64,000 nucleotides of DNA from assembly GCA_030068525.1 (NCBI GenBank), contig JASJOS010000012.1:248001-312000 (forward strand), given 5' to 3'. This document shows positions 44,204 to 54,506 of this stretch, in pieces. The notes under the pieces were generated by a model that did no database searches, was not told where the DNA came from, and saw only the letters and a list, made by a program, of their open reading frames with translations. The translations under genes and the position numbers were made by a program. Each line of letters begins with the position of its first letter. Positions within the stretch are counted from its first letter, which is position 1. This DNA comes from Xanthocytophaga flava. Its GTDB lineage: Bacteria; Bacteroidota; Bacteroidia; Cytophagales; 172606-1.

Positions 44204-44995
44204 CTACCCCTTCTTCTGGAAAAGATATACTCGTTTGCCTTTTTCATAAAAAGGCATTTCATCAGATTTATTTACATTGACAACCTCGTAGAGAGCATAG
44301 GAATCTTTCTCTTTCACTAAAAGAAAATCTTCTGTTTTCTCAGAGGTTGATAAAGTGATCAAGTCTTGTTTGTCAAAGAAATTCCGGCAATCACCTGCAA
44401 TACAAAGCTCATAGTGCTGATAATCTTTCCATCCTGTAATTTTACCATCTTTTTCAAATACCACAGTAGCTTCCTCGGGCTCTGTCAATGTATAATTTCC
44501 AGCTATAATATGTCGGTTGGTAACAGGCTGATACAGGAATAAAGATTCAGATATTTCGTTAGAAGTATCAACTTTACTGAAAACGACTGTCTTTTGTGCA
44601 CTGATATCCTTATAACTTAGCACACTTAGTGCATGTTCTTGAGTAGAAAGAACAAAATTGGTAAGAGAATCCTGATTAAACTTCTCCACTTGTAATATTG
44701 TATCATTTAGCCTTTTGAAGCCAAAGCCTACCTCTTCAAATCCATTGGTAAAATAAATAGAATCAACCTCTGGCTTAATATATATTTCTTCCAAACCCTC
44801 CTGAATTCCAGATATAGAATGAAACTGTAGAAGCTGATCTATATAGTCTTTAATAATCCAGTGTCCACCAAATGCTTCAGCTACATGATTGGTGTCACCT
44901 GGAGCAGTTGTTTGGTCAGAAACTGACTGCTTACAACTACTCAGACAAAATACAGCTAATAGGACAGTAAGAAAATAAAATAAAAAGGATCGCAT
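44204..44995 (-). CDS. Hypothetical lipoprotein
   Basis: A 263-residue lipoprotein with lipobox Cys21 (FCLSSC). After an SVSDQTTAPGD linker the mature part starts with HWIIKDYIDQLLQFHS, then forms strand-rich sequence with repeated charged turns. No catalytic motif found. It is 75 bases after the dehydratase stop side and 134 bases from another lipoprotein gene on the same strand; the two do not look homologous. Family not recognised. Confidence 0.6.
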   Translation of the reverse strand: MRSFLFYFLTVLLAVFCLSSCKQSVSDQTTAPGDTNHVAEAFGGHWIIKDYIDQLLQFHSISGIQEGLEEIYIKPEVDSIYFTNGFEEVGFGFKRLNDTILQVEKFNQDSLTNFVLSTQEHALSVLSYKDISAQKTVVFSKVDTSNEISESLFLYQPVTNRHIIAGNYTLTEPEEATVVFEKDGKITGWKDYQHYELCIAGDCRNFFDKQDLITLSTSEKTEDFLLVKEKDSYALYEVVNVNKSDEMPFYEKGKRVYLFQKKG

Positions 44996-45129
44996 AAGAA
45001 ATAGTAAGTGAGTAGATAAGTGGTTTTTATAGATATTAATACCCTCACTGTCAAAAAGTATACACGAGTTACAACACTAACCACAAAATAGTATCTCATT
45101 CACAGCCAAACAATTATCTAACTACCATT

Positions 45130-45855
45130 CTAACATGCACTCCGAACTTCCATGTTAGCAAAAAGTATATAATTTAGTTTTTGTTTCTTTCCTATCGCAA
45201 AATGGATATATCGTTTTCCATCCGTCAAAACAAATACTGATTTTTGTTTTTTAGTAAGAAATTTTTCCAGAATAGATTCTCCTTTTAATTTCTCAAATTG
45301 ATAGGCAGGGTTACTTTTTACGAACTCGCCTAATTTATCTTCCACTTGCTTTGACTCATCGCCAAGTTTAATACCTAAAAAACTGGCATAATCAGCACTT
45401 TCCGCTCCTTCTGCTAACTGTATTCCATATACCCGACATGATGCACGTAGATTTGCATTCTGAGTATAATCATCTCCCAAAGCAAAAATTCGGCAATTTT
45501 GCCCCTCCAGATTCCAGAAATGCAACTGTCCGACAGGACACAAAGAATCTGAGTCTGCAAAAGTAGAGTCAGGTTGGTCTAACCTGGTGACAAAATTTCG
45601 GATGGAAAGATCTTTTATAGACTTTGCGGGTTGAAAATTGGTAATCCCAGAAAAGTTTTCCAGTTGATTAGTACTTCTATTCACAAAAGTTTCAGATTGC
45701 TTATCTGCTGCTTCTTTATCTACATTGCTGTTATTCTCTTCAGAAGTTAGGGCAGTATCAGACAAAATATCAGTTGTTGACTCACTGCTTTTCTGCTCTT
45801 TGGAAGCACAAGCTGATAAAAAAAGGAAAATAAGAAAGATGCTAACTATTCGCAT
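45130..45855 (-). CDS. Hypothetical lipoprotein
   Basis: A 241-residue lipoprotein with lipobox Cys16 (FLFLSAC). Residues 17-60 are a low-complexity Ser/Thr/Glu linker, and the rest is a small globular domain with cysteines in SLCPVG, GQNCRIF and RASCRVYG that may form disulfides. Segments such as SFLGIKLGDESKQVEDKLGEF resemble the small SmpA/BamE-like lipoproteins, but the match is too weak to name. It lies 90 bases after the cystathionine beta-synthase gene on the same strand. Confidence 0.6.
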   Translation of the reverse strand: MRIVSIFLIFLFLSACASKEQKSSESTTDILSDTALTSEENNSNVDKEAADKQSETFVNRSTNQLENFSGITNFQPAKSIKDLSIRNFVTRLDQPDSTFADSDSLCPVGQLHFWNLEGQNCRIFALGDDYTQNANLRASCRVYGIQLAEGAESADYASFLGIKLGDESKQVEDKLGEFVKSNPAYQFEKLKGESILEKFLTKKQKSVFVLTDGKRYIHFAIGKKQKLNYILFANMEVRSAC

Positions 45856-45945
45856 AAAATATAGAGATAAAAATAGAAGTACGATTACTGATCTGAAAGC
45901 ACTATCAAATCAACAATCGTACCTCTGAAAATACAATTAAAGATG

Positions 45946-47319
45946 TTATCCAGCCATTGCAGACAGTAAGTCTGCCTGGGTAATAATGTGAACACGATTT
46001 AATTCATCGCGTACCAGCAAGGCTTTATTCTCTTTATCAATCAATGACGACAGTACATCCAATGTATTGTCTAATCCCACAAATTTAAAAGGCGGATCCA
46101 TCAGTTCACTTACCGGAGAATCCCGAATCTCCGGTTTTTCGATAAGTTGACCCAATATTTTTGAGTCTGTAAGGCTTCCAACAATCTGTTCACCATCAGT
46201 AACAGGAATCTGAGAAATACCTTCTTTGGTTAGTAGACGAACAGCATCATTTACTTTCATAACAGTATCTACTGTTAGTAGTCGATCAGAAATATTTCGG
46301 GAATGAACAATATCACGAGCAGTTGCAAAGTCGCGTGCTTCCAGAAACCCGTGATCTTTCATCCAGGTATCATTATATATCTTATTCAGATAACGTGTTC
46401 CATGATCTGGTAATATAATAACCATTACATCTTCCTCCTTCATATGCTCACGAGCATATTCCAAAGCCCCATACACAGCAGATCCGCATGACCATCCTAC
46501 AAACATACCCTCTTCCCGTGCCAGCCGACGAGTCATGACAGCAGCATCTTTATCTGTGACCTTAATAAAATGATCAATAAGTGAAAAATCAACATTTTTC
46601 GGAAGAATGTCTTCTCCAATACCTTCAGTCAGGTAGGGATAAATCTCATTCTCATCAAAAACCCCTGTCTCTTTGTATTTTTTAAATACAGAACCATAGG
46701 TGTCAATTCCTACATTTACCACATTAGGATTCTGTTCTTTCAGATATTTGCCTGCACCACAAATAGTACCACCAGTTCCTACGCCACAGGCATAGTGTGT
46801 AACTTTTCCTTCTGTCTGTGCCCAAATCTCCGGACCGGTAGTTTCATAATGTGCAGCCGCATTGGATAAATTGTCGTACTGATTCGGGTAAAAAGAATTA
46901 GGAATTTCCTGATTCAAACGGCGGGCTACCGAATAATAACTGCGGGGGTCTTCTGGTGCCACGTTGGTAGGGCAAACAATTACTTCAGCTCCTACAGCAC
47001 GAAGAATATTGATCTTTTCCTGTGATTGCTTATCTGAAACCGTGAAAATACACTTATATCCTTTGGCAATAGCAGTAAGAGCTAATCCCATACCAGTATT
47101 TCCGGAAGTACCTTCAATGATAGTTCCTCCTGGTCTCAGGATACCTGCTTTTTCTGCATCTTCAATCATCTTGATCCCAATCCTGTCTTTTACAGAATTA
47201 CCAGGATTGAAATATTCTACTTTTGCCAAAATGGTTCCTTTAATCCCTTTGGTCACCTTATTCAATTTTACTAATGGAGTATCTCCAATAGTATCCACAA
47301 TAGAATTATAATATTGCAT
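45946..47319 (-). CDS. Cystathionine beta-synthase with CBS pair
   Basis: A 457-residue enzyme condensing serine (or O-acetylserine) with homocysteine or sulfide. The PLP lysine is Lys44 in NPGNSVKDRIG; EGTSGNTGMGLA and GVGTGGTICGAG bind PLP. Two C-terminal CBS domains (about 345-455; LLTKEGISQIPVTDG, LIDKENKALLVRDEL) are regulatory and often bind adenosyl compounds. No N-terminal heme-binding segment is present. The architecture fits CBS rather than plain cysteine synthase. Confidence 0.92.
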   Translation of the reverse strand: MQYYNSIVDTIGDTPLVKLNKVTKGIKGTILAKVEYFNPGNSVKDRIGIKMIEDAEKAGILRPGGTIIEGTSGNTGMGLALTAIAKGYKCIFTVSDKQSQEKINILRAVGAEVIVCPTNVAPEDPRSYYSVARRLNQEIPNSFYPNQYDNLSNAAAHYETTGPEIWAQTEGKVTHYACGVGTGGTICGAGKYLKEQNPNVVNVGIDTYGSVFKKYKETGVFDENEIYPYLTEGIGEDILPKNVDFSLIDHFIKVTDKDAAVMTRRLAREEGMFVGWSCGSAVYGALEYAREHMKEEDVMVIILPDHGTRYLNKIYNDTWMKDHGFLEARDFATARDIVHSRNISDRLLTVDTVMKVNDAVRLLTKEGISQIPVTDGEQIVGSLTDSKILGQLIEKPEIRDSPVSELMDPPFKFVGLDNTLDVLSSLIDKENKALLVRDELNRVHIITQADLLSAMAG

Positions 47320-47527
47320 AGAGGTAATATACTATGGGTTTGTTATCAATACAGATAGCTGTGAGCTTGCTCAAAAATAGTAGTCTTTTCTGAAAAACAG
47401 GTAGGTTATAATGTATTCTTTTACAGTAATTTTTAAAGCATGACTGTAGGTCTATTCAGAAAAACAACCTTAACCAATAAAGAAAACAGGATGTTATTGT
47501 GCGAGATAATTTTTACTAAAAAAATAA

Positions 47528-47567
47528 GAGTCCAGAGCATACTTATGTAACACTATACTTTGGACTC
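47528..47567 (-). terminator. Intrinsic terminator of the ROK gene
   Basis: Arms 47528-47541 and 47554-47567 pair at 12 of 14 positions, followed on the minus strand by a run of seven T. It lies 11 bases past the ROK stop. Confidence 0.7.
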
Positions 47568-47578
47568 CCACAAAAGAT

Positions 47579-48784
47579 TTACACGCCAGATTCAAAAATA
47601 TGCTCCATTACATAGGCATACATTCCAAAGGATGCTGCCGATTCGCGTAATTGGGAAGTCATTATCTTCAGGTGATCTCTAAATTCTGCCAGACAATATT
47701 TATTAATGGCTTGCTCAATAGGAATCGTAATGAATTTACCAGCTCTGGCTAGCAAACCATCCACAATGATAAGTTCCGGGTTGAATAAATGCACTGCAAT
47801 AGATAGAGCCTTTCCCAACTCTGTACCTATCTCCTGAAAAAGATCTATACAAAGTTCATCGCCCTGGTGGGTAGCTGCAATAATCAAATCTTCTGTAATC
47901 GTATCTTTTTCTCCGTTGGAAAGCTGAAGAATTTTTGAAACTCTGCCTTTAGCAATTTCTTCCTTCACTCTGCGAATCAATACTTCAGTAGTAGTGACAG
48001 TTTCCAGACAACCTGTTTTGCCACACGAACAAAGTTCTCCCATTGGTCGTACCTGAATGTGACCTAGCTCCCCTGCAAACCCTGCTGTTCCATTAAAGAC
48101 CTCACCCTTCAATAAAATACCTAATCCGACACCCCAATCTATATTAATAGCCAATACATCATTGTAATCCTTAGCCAATCCAAACCGCTTTTCACCAAAA
48201 GCAATCGCTTTTGCATCATTCAATGTAAAGGCAGGCACATCAAGGTATTTTTCAATAAGGGCATTTAAGGGCTTGTCTTCCTTGTTTTTGTGCGTGTAAT
48301 TGTACCCTGTATTCTTATCAATCAAACCTGGCATACATATGCCAACTCCAATGATACGACTACTATCAATTTTTTCTTCTTTTAGAAACTCGCGGGTCTT
48401 CTCTGCAATAAAGGCAGCATACGAATTGTTGTTTTCCAGCTTGAAGTTGTAATCCTTTTCTGCATACACATCATGATTAAGATTATATAAAACCAACCGA
48501 CCCTTTACTTTGCTGATGCTCCAAGTAACAACAAAACCATGAGAAGAATTTAAACCATATAATACAGGCTTGCGTCCTGATTTAGAAGATCCTACTCCTA
48601 CTTCCATTACCCACCCCTCTTCAGCTAACTCATTGAGTAACATAGCTATGGAAGGAGGACTGGAATGAACAATCTTACTTATTTTGATAACAGTACTGGG
48701 ACCACTGATATAGAGTTCCTTCAACAACAGATGTTTCAATCGGCTCTTTTTTATTTCAACAACCGACTCTTTGATCTCTAACAT
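47579..48784 (-). CDS. ROK-family transcriptional regulator
   Basis: A 401-residue repressor-type protein. An N-terminal winged helix (about 15-75, STVIKISKIVHSSPPSIAMLLNELAEEG) is followed by a ROK sugar-kinase-like domain with INIDWGVGLGILLKG, GELGHIQVRP and the zinc motif CSCGKTGCLE. NagC-type ROK proteins bind amino-sugar phosphates. It is divergent from the nagB fusion with a 196-base gap, which suggests control of amino-sugar catabolism. A TATATTTG element (48807-48814, minus) and a palindrome lie upstream. Confidence 0.9.
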   Translation of the reverse strand: MLEIKESVVEIKKSRLKHLLLKELYISGPSTVIKISKIVHSSPPSIAMLLNELAEEGWVMEVGVGSSKSGRKPVLYGLNSSHGFVVTWSISKVKGRLVLYNLNHDVYAEKDYNFKLENNNSYAAFIAEKTREFLKEEKIDSSRIIGVGICMPGLIDKNTGYNYTHKNKEDKPLNALIEKYLDVPAFTLNDAKAIAFGEKRFGLAKDYNDVLAINIDWGVGLGILLKGEVFNGTAGFAGELGHIQVRPMGELCSCGKTGCLETVTTTEVLIRRVKEEIAKGRVSKILQLSNGEKDTITEDLIIAATHQGDELCIDLFQEIGTELGKALSIAVHLFNPELIIVDGLLARAGKFITIPIEQAINKYCLAEFRDHLKIMTSQLRESAASFGMYAYVMEHIFESGV

Positions 48785-48806
48785 ATTGAAAAATATTTTT
48801 TTTCAA

Positions 48807-48831
48807 CAAATATATAAGTATTTGAATACTT
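48807..48831 (-). promoter_or_regulatory. ROK promoter and candidate operator
   Basis: Minus-strand TATATTTG at 48807-48814 is a -7 element 22 bases before the ROK start. Directly upstream lies AAGTATTTGAATACTT (48816-48831), a palindrome with 7-base perfect arms, a likely site for the ROK dimer and for autoregulation. Confidence 0.5.
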
Positions 48832-48980
48832 TCTATTACAGAATATATAGGTTTAGTAGACTCAATCAATTAAAAAAATTTTTTATTAATTAAATAAAAC
48901 AATGAAAATTAATTTTTATACTTGTACTTGAGTTATAGAATCGAGCTTTATCTGATTATTTTAAAAAACATAACATCTCC

Positions 48981-50918
48981 ATGTTAACAGAAACACCCTC
49001 CTTTTCAATCATTCAGGAAACTATAGATCAAAGTATCAGCTTTGAAAAAATTCCTACCAATATCTACGCAGACTCGAAGAAAGCGTCTGCCTGGGTAGCG
49101 AAGGAAATGGCAAAAGTGATCAACGAAAAAGGCAAAAGAGGAGAAACCTGTGTCTTGGGTTTAGCCACAGGCTCATCTCCAAAAACAGTATATGCGGAAC
49201 TAATACGCTTGCACAAAAACGAAGGACTTAGCTTTAAACATGTAATCAGCTTTAATCTGGATGAGTACTACCCAATGACTCCAGATTCTATCCATAGTTA
49301 TCATCGCTTCATGCGGGAAAATCTGTTTGACCATGTGGATATTCTGCCAGGAAATTTCCATATTCCGGATGGGACAATCCCATTAGCTATGTTATCTAAC
49401 TATTGTAAAGAATACGAACAACGAATCATTGAGGCAGGTGGTATAGATTTTCAATTGCTGGGAATTGGAGGAAATGGACACGTTGCCTTTAACGAACCAG
49501 GATCATTACAATCTTCCCGCACACGTTTAATCACTCTAGACCAATCTACACGTGCGGCAGCGGCAACTGAGTTCGGCGGTATTCATTTAGTACCAAAGAA
49601 AGCAATCACAATGGGCGTTTCAACGATTATGAATGCCCGTCAAATTGTACTGCTGGCTTGGGGAGAACGTAAAGCACCTGTGATTCAGCAGGCAGTAGAA
49701 GGAGTAGTGAGTGAACAAAATCCAGCTTCTTATCTGCAGGCACATCCAAACACTCGTTTTGTGATTGATGAAAGAGCTGCTGCTGAACTTACCCGTATCA
49801 AAACCCCATGGTTGGTAGATGATGTGACATGGAATGATTCCATGACTAAAAAAGCAGTTACACATCTTGCGTTGAAATTGGAAAAGCCTATTCTGAAATT
49901 AACCAACCGGGATTATAATGACAATGGATTGAGTGATTTGCTGGTACAGTATGGTAGTGCCTATGATATAAACATAAAAGTTTTCAATAAGCTTCAACGT
50001 ACGATTACAGGATGGCCAGGTGGAAAACCGAACGTAGATGATACCAACCGCCCGGAAAGAGCCAATCCTGTTCGCAAACGTGTTTTGATTTTCAGTCCAC
50101 ACCCTGATGATGATATTATCTCTATGGGTGGTACTTTTCAACGTTTGGTAGATCAGGGACATGATGTACATGTTGCCTATCAGACATCTGGTAATATTGC
50201 TGTGGCAGATGATGAAGCTCGTCGTTTTATGGAGTTTGTAGTTGACTTCAACAATGCATTCGCTATTCAGTCTGATCAGGCATCGGATATGCTGAAGGAA
50301 ACTGATACATTCCTGCAACAGGCACATGAAATGGATACAGCTGCACTTCGCCATGTAAAAGGTTTGATCAGAAGAGGTGAAGCAAAAGCAACATGCCGCT
50401 TTGTAGGTATTCCTCCAGAAAACGCACATTTCCTGGATCTGCCTTTCTATGAAACAGGACTTGTACAAAAAAACCCATTAGGAGAAGCTGATATTCAGAT
50501 TGTAATGGATATCATTCGTCAGGTACAGCCTCATCAGATTTATGCAGCTGGAGATTTGGCCGATCCACATGGCACTCACAAAGTTTGTCTGGATGCTATC
50601 ATAGAAGCAGTAAACAGATTGAAAAGCGAAGATTTCATGAAAGATTGTTGGGTATGGTTGTATCGTGGAGCCTGGGCAGAGTGGGATATCCATGAAATAG
50701 AAATGGCAGTACCCATGAGTCCGGATCAGGTTATGAAAAAACGGTTTGGTATATTTAAACACCAGTCACAAAAAGATGGTGTAGTATTCCAGGGATCTGA
50801 TGATCGTGAATTCTGGCAAAGAGCTGAAGAGAGAAACCGTGGAACAGCCGATTTATACAACCAACTTGGCTTGGCTGAGTACGAAGCAATGGAAGCTTTT
50901 GTTCGCTGGAAATTTTAA
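48981..50918 (+). CDS. nagB: Glucosamine-6-phosphate deaminase fused to PIG-L deacetylase-like domain
   Basis: A 645-residue protein, more than twice the length of E. coli NagB. Residues about 20-285 are the deaminase, which converts glucosamine-6-phosphate to fructose-6-phosphate and ammonia: LGLATGSSPKTVY, FNLDEYYPM with the proton-shuttling Asp, and GIGGNGHVAFNEPG. From about 365 a PIG-L/LmbE domain follows (VLIFSPHPDDDIISMGGT), a zinc-dependent N-deacetylase fold. The long form is known in Bacteroidota. Having both domains would allow deacetylation and deamination of amino sugars in one protein, but the activity of the second domain is not proven. Confidence 0.93.
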   Translation: MLTETPSFSIIQETIDQSISFEKIPTNIYADSKKASAWVAKEMAKVINEKGKRGETCVLGLATGSSPKTVYAELIRLHKNEGLSFKHVISFNLDEYYPMTPDSIHSYHRFMRENLFDHVDILPGNFHIPDGTIPLAMLSNYCKEYEQRIIEAGGIDFQLLGIGGNGHVAFNEPGSLQSSRTRLITLDQSTRAAAATEFGGIHLVPKKAITMGVSTIMNARQIVLLAWGERKAPVIQQAVEGVVSEQNPASYLQAHPNTRFVIDERAAAELTRIKTPWLVDDVTWNDSMTKKAVTHLALKLEKPILKLTNRDYNDNGLSDLLVQYGSAYDINIKVFNKLQRTITGWPGGKPNVDDTNRPERANPVRKRVLIFSPHPDDDIISMGGTFQRLVDQGHDVHVAYQTSGNIAVADDEARRFMEFVVDFNNAFAIQSDQASDMLKETDTFLQQAHEMDTAALRHVKGLIRRGEAKATCRFVGIPPENAHFLDLPFYETGLVQKNPLGEADIQIVMDIIRQVQPHQIYAAGDLADPHGTHKVCLDAIIEAVNRLKSEDFMKDCWVWLYRGAWAEWDIHEIEMAVPMSPDQVMKKRFGIFKHQSQKDGVVFQGSDDREFWQRAEERNRGTADLYNQLGLAEYEAMEAFVRWKF

Positions 50919-50942
50919 GTAAATTTTAGATATAATTATTGC

Positions 50943-50978
50943 CCCCGATAAGAGTAGTACAGTTACTCCTTATCGGGG
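50943..50978 (+). terminator. Terminator after nagB
   Basis: CCCCGATAAG (50943-50952) pairs with 50969-50978, with extra AGTA/TACT pairing inside the loop. It separates nagB from the downstream susC transcript. Confidence 0.65.
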
Positions 50979-51309
50979 TTATTCCTCTCCTTGAAGCAGA
51001 ATTTCGGTTAGTAAACGAATATCTGTGATATTGATAAAGCCGCAACCATCAATATTGCATAATTTAAAGTATAAGTACCTATTAAGGTATACATATACTA
51101 GGGAAAAGTACACATTACCATATTGAACTTTTCAAACAACCAGCTTTAAATTAAGCTTAGCATTTCCTTTATAATGCTAAACAGATTAGATAACAAGGAT
51201 TATCTTAATTGTACTTTACAAATACAATTCTTATTTTACTTTGAAAGTACAGATATTGTATAATATCTATACCTATATCCCCTTTTCTTTATTATTAACT
51301 AACCAACAC
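50979..51309. other. susC upstream region with candidate promoter
   Basis: 330 bases without a gene. TTACTTTG at 51236-51243 differs from TAnnTTTG by one base and lies about 67 bases before the chosen susC start. The frame of susC stays open back to a TTG at 51241, but that TTG is the end of this promoter element, which argues against it as a start codon. Confidence 0.4.
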
Positions 51310-54300
51310 ATGATGAAAAACTACTCATCCAACTTTCTTTTTGGATTGCATTATCTGAAAAGATATTTTGTATTAGGCGTCTTATGGCTAAGTTGCCATT
51401 ACGCTGTGTATGCACAGTCGCGTACTATTACGGGCAAAGTGCTTTCTGAAGAAAATCAGCCATTACCCGGAGTATCCGTCTCACTAAAAGGAACAACTAC
51501 CGGAACAACTACAGATGCTTCAGGTAAATACAGCATCAATATTCCATCTGCCACGGCTCAGTTAACTTTTAGTTTTATTGGGTATACAACAGAAACAGTT
51601 ACAGTAGGAAATCAAACTGAAATCAATGTCACCTTAATGCCGGACATCAACGCATTAAGCGAAGTAGTCGTTACAGCTTTGGGTATTCAGCGTGAAGAAA
51701 AAACACTTACCTATGCCACACAAACCCTTAAGCCTGCACAGATCAATGAAGTTCGGGATGGGAATGTGATCAACACTCTACAAGGGAAAATTGCCGGGTC
51801 TTATATCACTCAAGGTTCTGGTGGTCCAGGCAGTGGTTCTAGGATCGTCCTTCGTGGGAACCGATCTCTCCAAGGTACCAACAATGCTCTTTTTGTAGTT
51901 GATGGTGTACCAATTAACAATAATACCAATCAGGTTCCATCCAGTGATTTTGGAGCTGTTGCAGGTAGTGATGGAGCTTCAAACATTAACCCGGATGATA
52001 TTGAATCTATGACTATCCTGCGTGGAGCATCTGCTGCTGCCCTATATGGAAGTCAGGCAGCCAATGGTGTTATCATAATTACAACCAAAAAAGGTAAAGC
52101 GGGAAAAATTTCAGTTGATCTTAATTCAGGAGTATCCATTGAGAATGCTTTTGCTTTACCTAAAGTTCAAAATAAGTATGGACAAGGTGTAGGCGGTTTA
52201 CTCAATGTGGAAAAAGGAGAAAGCTGGGGAGCAGTGATGTCGGGGCAGAGTTACACCAATCACTTGGGAAACGCAAGTACCTATTCATCCCAACCTGATA
52301 ATATAAAGGATTTTTTTCGTACGGCTACTAGTTTTAATAATTCTATTGGAATTTCGGGTGGTTCGGAAAAAATGCAGACCTATCTCTCCTATACAAATAA
52401 TTCTCTGCAAGGAGTAGTGCCAAAAAATGATCTGATGAGACATACCATCAATTTACGTCTATCCAATCAGATCAGTAAACGATTCTCTACAGATGCCAAA
52501 ATAACATATATCAGTCAGGATATAAAAAATAAACCTAGAACCGGGGAAGAAAATGCTCCAGTCATTGATATCTATCAAATACCAAGAAATATTAGTGTTG
52601 CAGATGCAAAACAATATTCTGTATTAAGCAATGTAGGCGTACCTCAACCAACTCCATGGCCTTCTACCTTATCTTCTATTTATCAGAATCCATACTGGAT
52701 GATTAATCAAACAGCATTGAATCAAACCAGAGATCGGGTGATAGGCTTTTTAACGGCGAAATATGAAATCACAAACTGGTTGAATATTCAAGCTCGTGCC
52801 AATCTGGATAAGTATTTTGACAAAAACGAAGAAAGTTACTCACAAGGTACTATATTATGGGCTACGCAACCAGGTGGCTATTTTTCCAGACAAAACATTA
52901 TTAATACACAAAAATGGTTTGATGTAATGTTATCTGGGCAAAATAAACTGGGAGAACAATTTAAAATAGAATATAGGGCAGGAGCTATTTTTCAAGACAC
53001 TAAATTTCAGTCAACCACAGCAATTGCCAATGGGCTGAATATCCCAAATAAGTTTAATCTAGGGTTTGGCACGAATCAATCTTTAACAGATGATTTTGTA
53101 CATACTCAAACTCAATCTATTTTTGGACAGGCAACACTATCTTATAAAGAGGCCATATTTTTAGACGCAAGTTTACGAAACGACTGGTCAACACCTCTTC
53201 CTCGACCTTATTCATTTCAATATCCGTCCGTTGGGGTATCTGCTATTATTTCTGAATTAACCCAGTTGCCAGAAATATTTTCATTTCTTAAACTAAATGC
53301 TTCCTATGCACAGGTTGGCAATGGTGGTCAACCTTACTTGTTAAATACTCTATATTCCTATCAACAGGGAGCTGGCTCAGGATTTCTTGTTCGAGATGCA
53401 ATACAATCTATAGGCAATCTAAAACCAGAAATTACCAAAAGCTTTGAGTTTGGAGGTGATATTCGTTTCCTGCAAAATCGTATTGGTTTAACTGCAACTT
53501 ATTATAAAACAAATTCGATCAACCAATTATTAACATTAGGCCTTGCACCTGCATCAGGTTTCTCTTCTCAGTATATTAATGCTGGAAACATACAAAATCA
53601 GGGACTTGAAATTGTTGTAAATGGCACTCCAATAAAGTCCAACAACTTTACCTGGGATGTTACACTAAACCTGGGGAGAAATCGTAATAAAATTATATCT
53701 CTGGCACCTAACATTAAAGAAACGACACTTGGAGGAAGTTATGCCAGATCTGCAACCCCTATTGTTCGTGAAGGAGAATCTTTTGGGGATCTAATAGCTT
53801 ATCGTTGGAAAAAAGATAATCAAGGTCGTTACCTTGTTACAGCAGCAGATGCAGAAGGTAATGGCGGTGGAAAACCGATTGCAACAACCAACCAGGAAAT
53901 CATAGGCAACTTTAACCCTAAGCTAATGCTTGGATTAAACAACACCTTTACCTACAAAGGATTTTCTGTAAGAATTCTGATTGATGGCCGTGTTGGTGGT
54001 ATTGCAGTGTCCGGTACAGAAATGAACCTTGCCTTTAGCGGTATCACAGAAGCTACGGCTCAAAAACGTGAAGGAGGTTGGGTACTTCCGGGTGTAACCA
54101 GTACAGGCGAAACAAATGACAAAGCCATAGATGCTCAAACATTTTGGACTACCGTTTCAGGAAAACGATATGGATGGGGGGAATTTTTTGCCTATGATGC
54201 AACAAACTTTCGGGTAAGAGAGATTTCAGCAGGTTATAGCTTCAATCTGCCAGCTAATCTCTTTATCAAATCTGCAAGACTTTCCTTTGTTGCCCGTAAC

Positions 54301-54471
54301 TTATTCTGGTTATACAGAGGTAAATCACTGCTTGATATTCCTGGCATTGGCAAAAGAACCATGTGGTTTGATCCTGATATGAATTTAGGAAATGGTAATT
54401 TCCAAGGAGTAGAGTATGGAACACTTCCATCTACCCGAAGCCTTGGCTTAAACCTGAAACTTTCCTTCTAA
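51310..54471 (+). CDS. SusC/RagA family TonB-linked outer membrane transporter
   Basis: About 1053 residues from the ATG ATG pair at 51310/51313. The signal peptide ends near YAQ, then the carboxypeptidase-regulatory-like domain (GKVLSEENQPLPGVSVSLKG), the plug (EVVVTALGIQREEKTLTYA, ASAAALYGSQAANGVIIITTKKG) and the barrel ending KLSF. The VVVTALGIQREE box marks a different SusC subgroup from the one at 25149. It is followed by susD (35-base gap) and two more genes, forming an operon. The substrate is unknown; nearby nagB and ROK genes hint at amino-sugar glycans. Confidence 0.95.
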   Translation: MMKNYSSNFLFGLHYLKRYFVLGVLWLSCHYAVYAQSRTITGKVLSEENQPLPGVSVSLKGTTTGTTTDASGKYSINIPSATAQLTFSFIGYTTETVTVGNQTEINVTLMPDINALSEVVVTALGIQREEKTLTYATQTLKPAQINEVRDGNVINTLQGKIAGSYITQGSGGPGSGSRIVLRGNRSLQGTNNALFVVDGVPINNNTNQVPSSDFGAVAGSDGASNINPDDIESMTILRGASAAALYGSQAANGVIIITTKKGKAGKISVDLNSGVSIENAFALPKVQNKYGQGVGGLLNVEKGESWGAVMSGQSYTNHLGNASTYSSQPDNIKDFFRTATSFNNSIGISGGSEKMQTYLSYTNNSLQGVVPKNDLMRHTINLRLSNQISKRFSTDAKITYISQDIKNKPRTGEENAPVIDIYQIPRNISVADAKQYSVLSNVGVPQPTPWPSTLSSIYQNPYWMINQTALNQTRDRVIGFLTAKYEITNWLNIQARANLDKYFDKNEESYSQGTILWATQPGGYFSRQNIINTQKWFDVMLSGQNKLGEQFKIEYRAGAIFQDTKFQSTTAIANGLNIPNKFNLGFGTNQSLTDDFVHTQTQSIFGQATLSYKEAIFLDASLRNDWSTPLPRPYSFQYPSVGVSAIISELTQLPEIFSFLKLNASYAQVGNGGQPYLLNTLYSYQQGAGSGFLVRDAIQSIGNLKPEITKSFEFGGDIRFLQNRIGLTATYYKTNSINQLLTLGLAPASGFSSQYINAGNIQNQGLEIVVNGTPIKSNNFTWDVTLNLGRNRNKIISLAPNIKETTLGGSYARSATPIVREGESFGDLIAYRWKKDNQGRYLVTAADAEGNGGGKPIATTNQEIIGNFNPKLMLGLNNTFTYKGFSVRILIDGRVGGIAVSGTEMNLAFSGITEATAQKREGGWVLPGVTSTGETNDKAIDAQTFWTTVSGKRYGWGEFFAYDATNFRVREISAGYSFNLPANLFIKSARLSFVARNLFWLYRGKSLLDIPGIGKRTMWFDPDMNLGNGNFQGVEYGTLPSTRSLGLNLKLSF

Positions 54472-54506
54472 ACAATTCATTCCCTACACCATTATTTATA
54501 GACTTT

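Noticed and set aside
51241-51309. TTG start for the second susC
   Set aside because: The TTG is part of a TTACTTTG promoter-like element, and the ATG pair at 51310/51313 gives a normal signal peptide.
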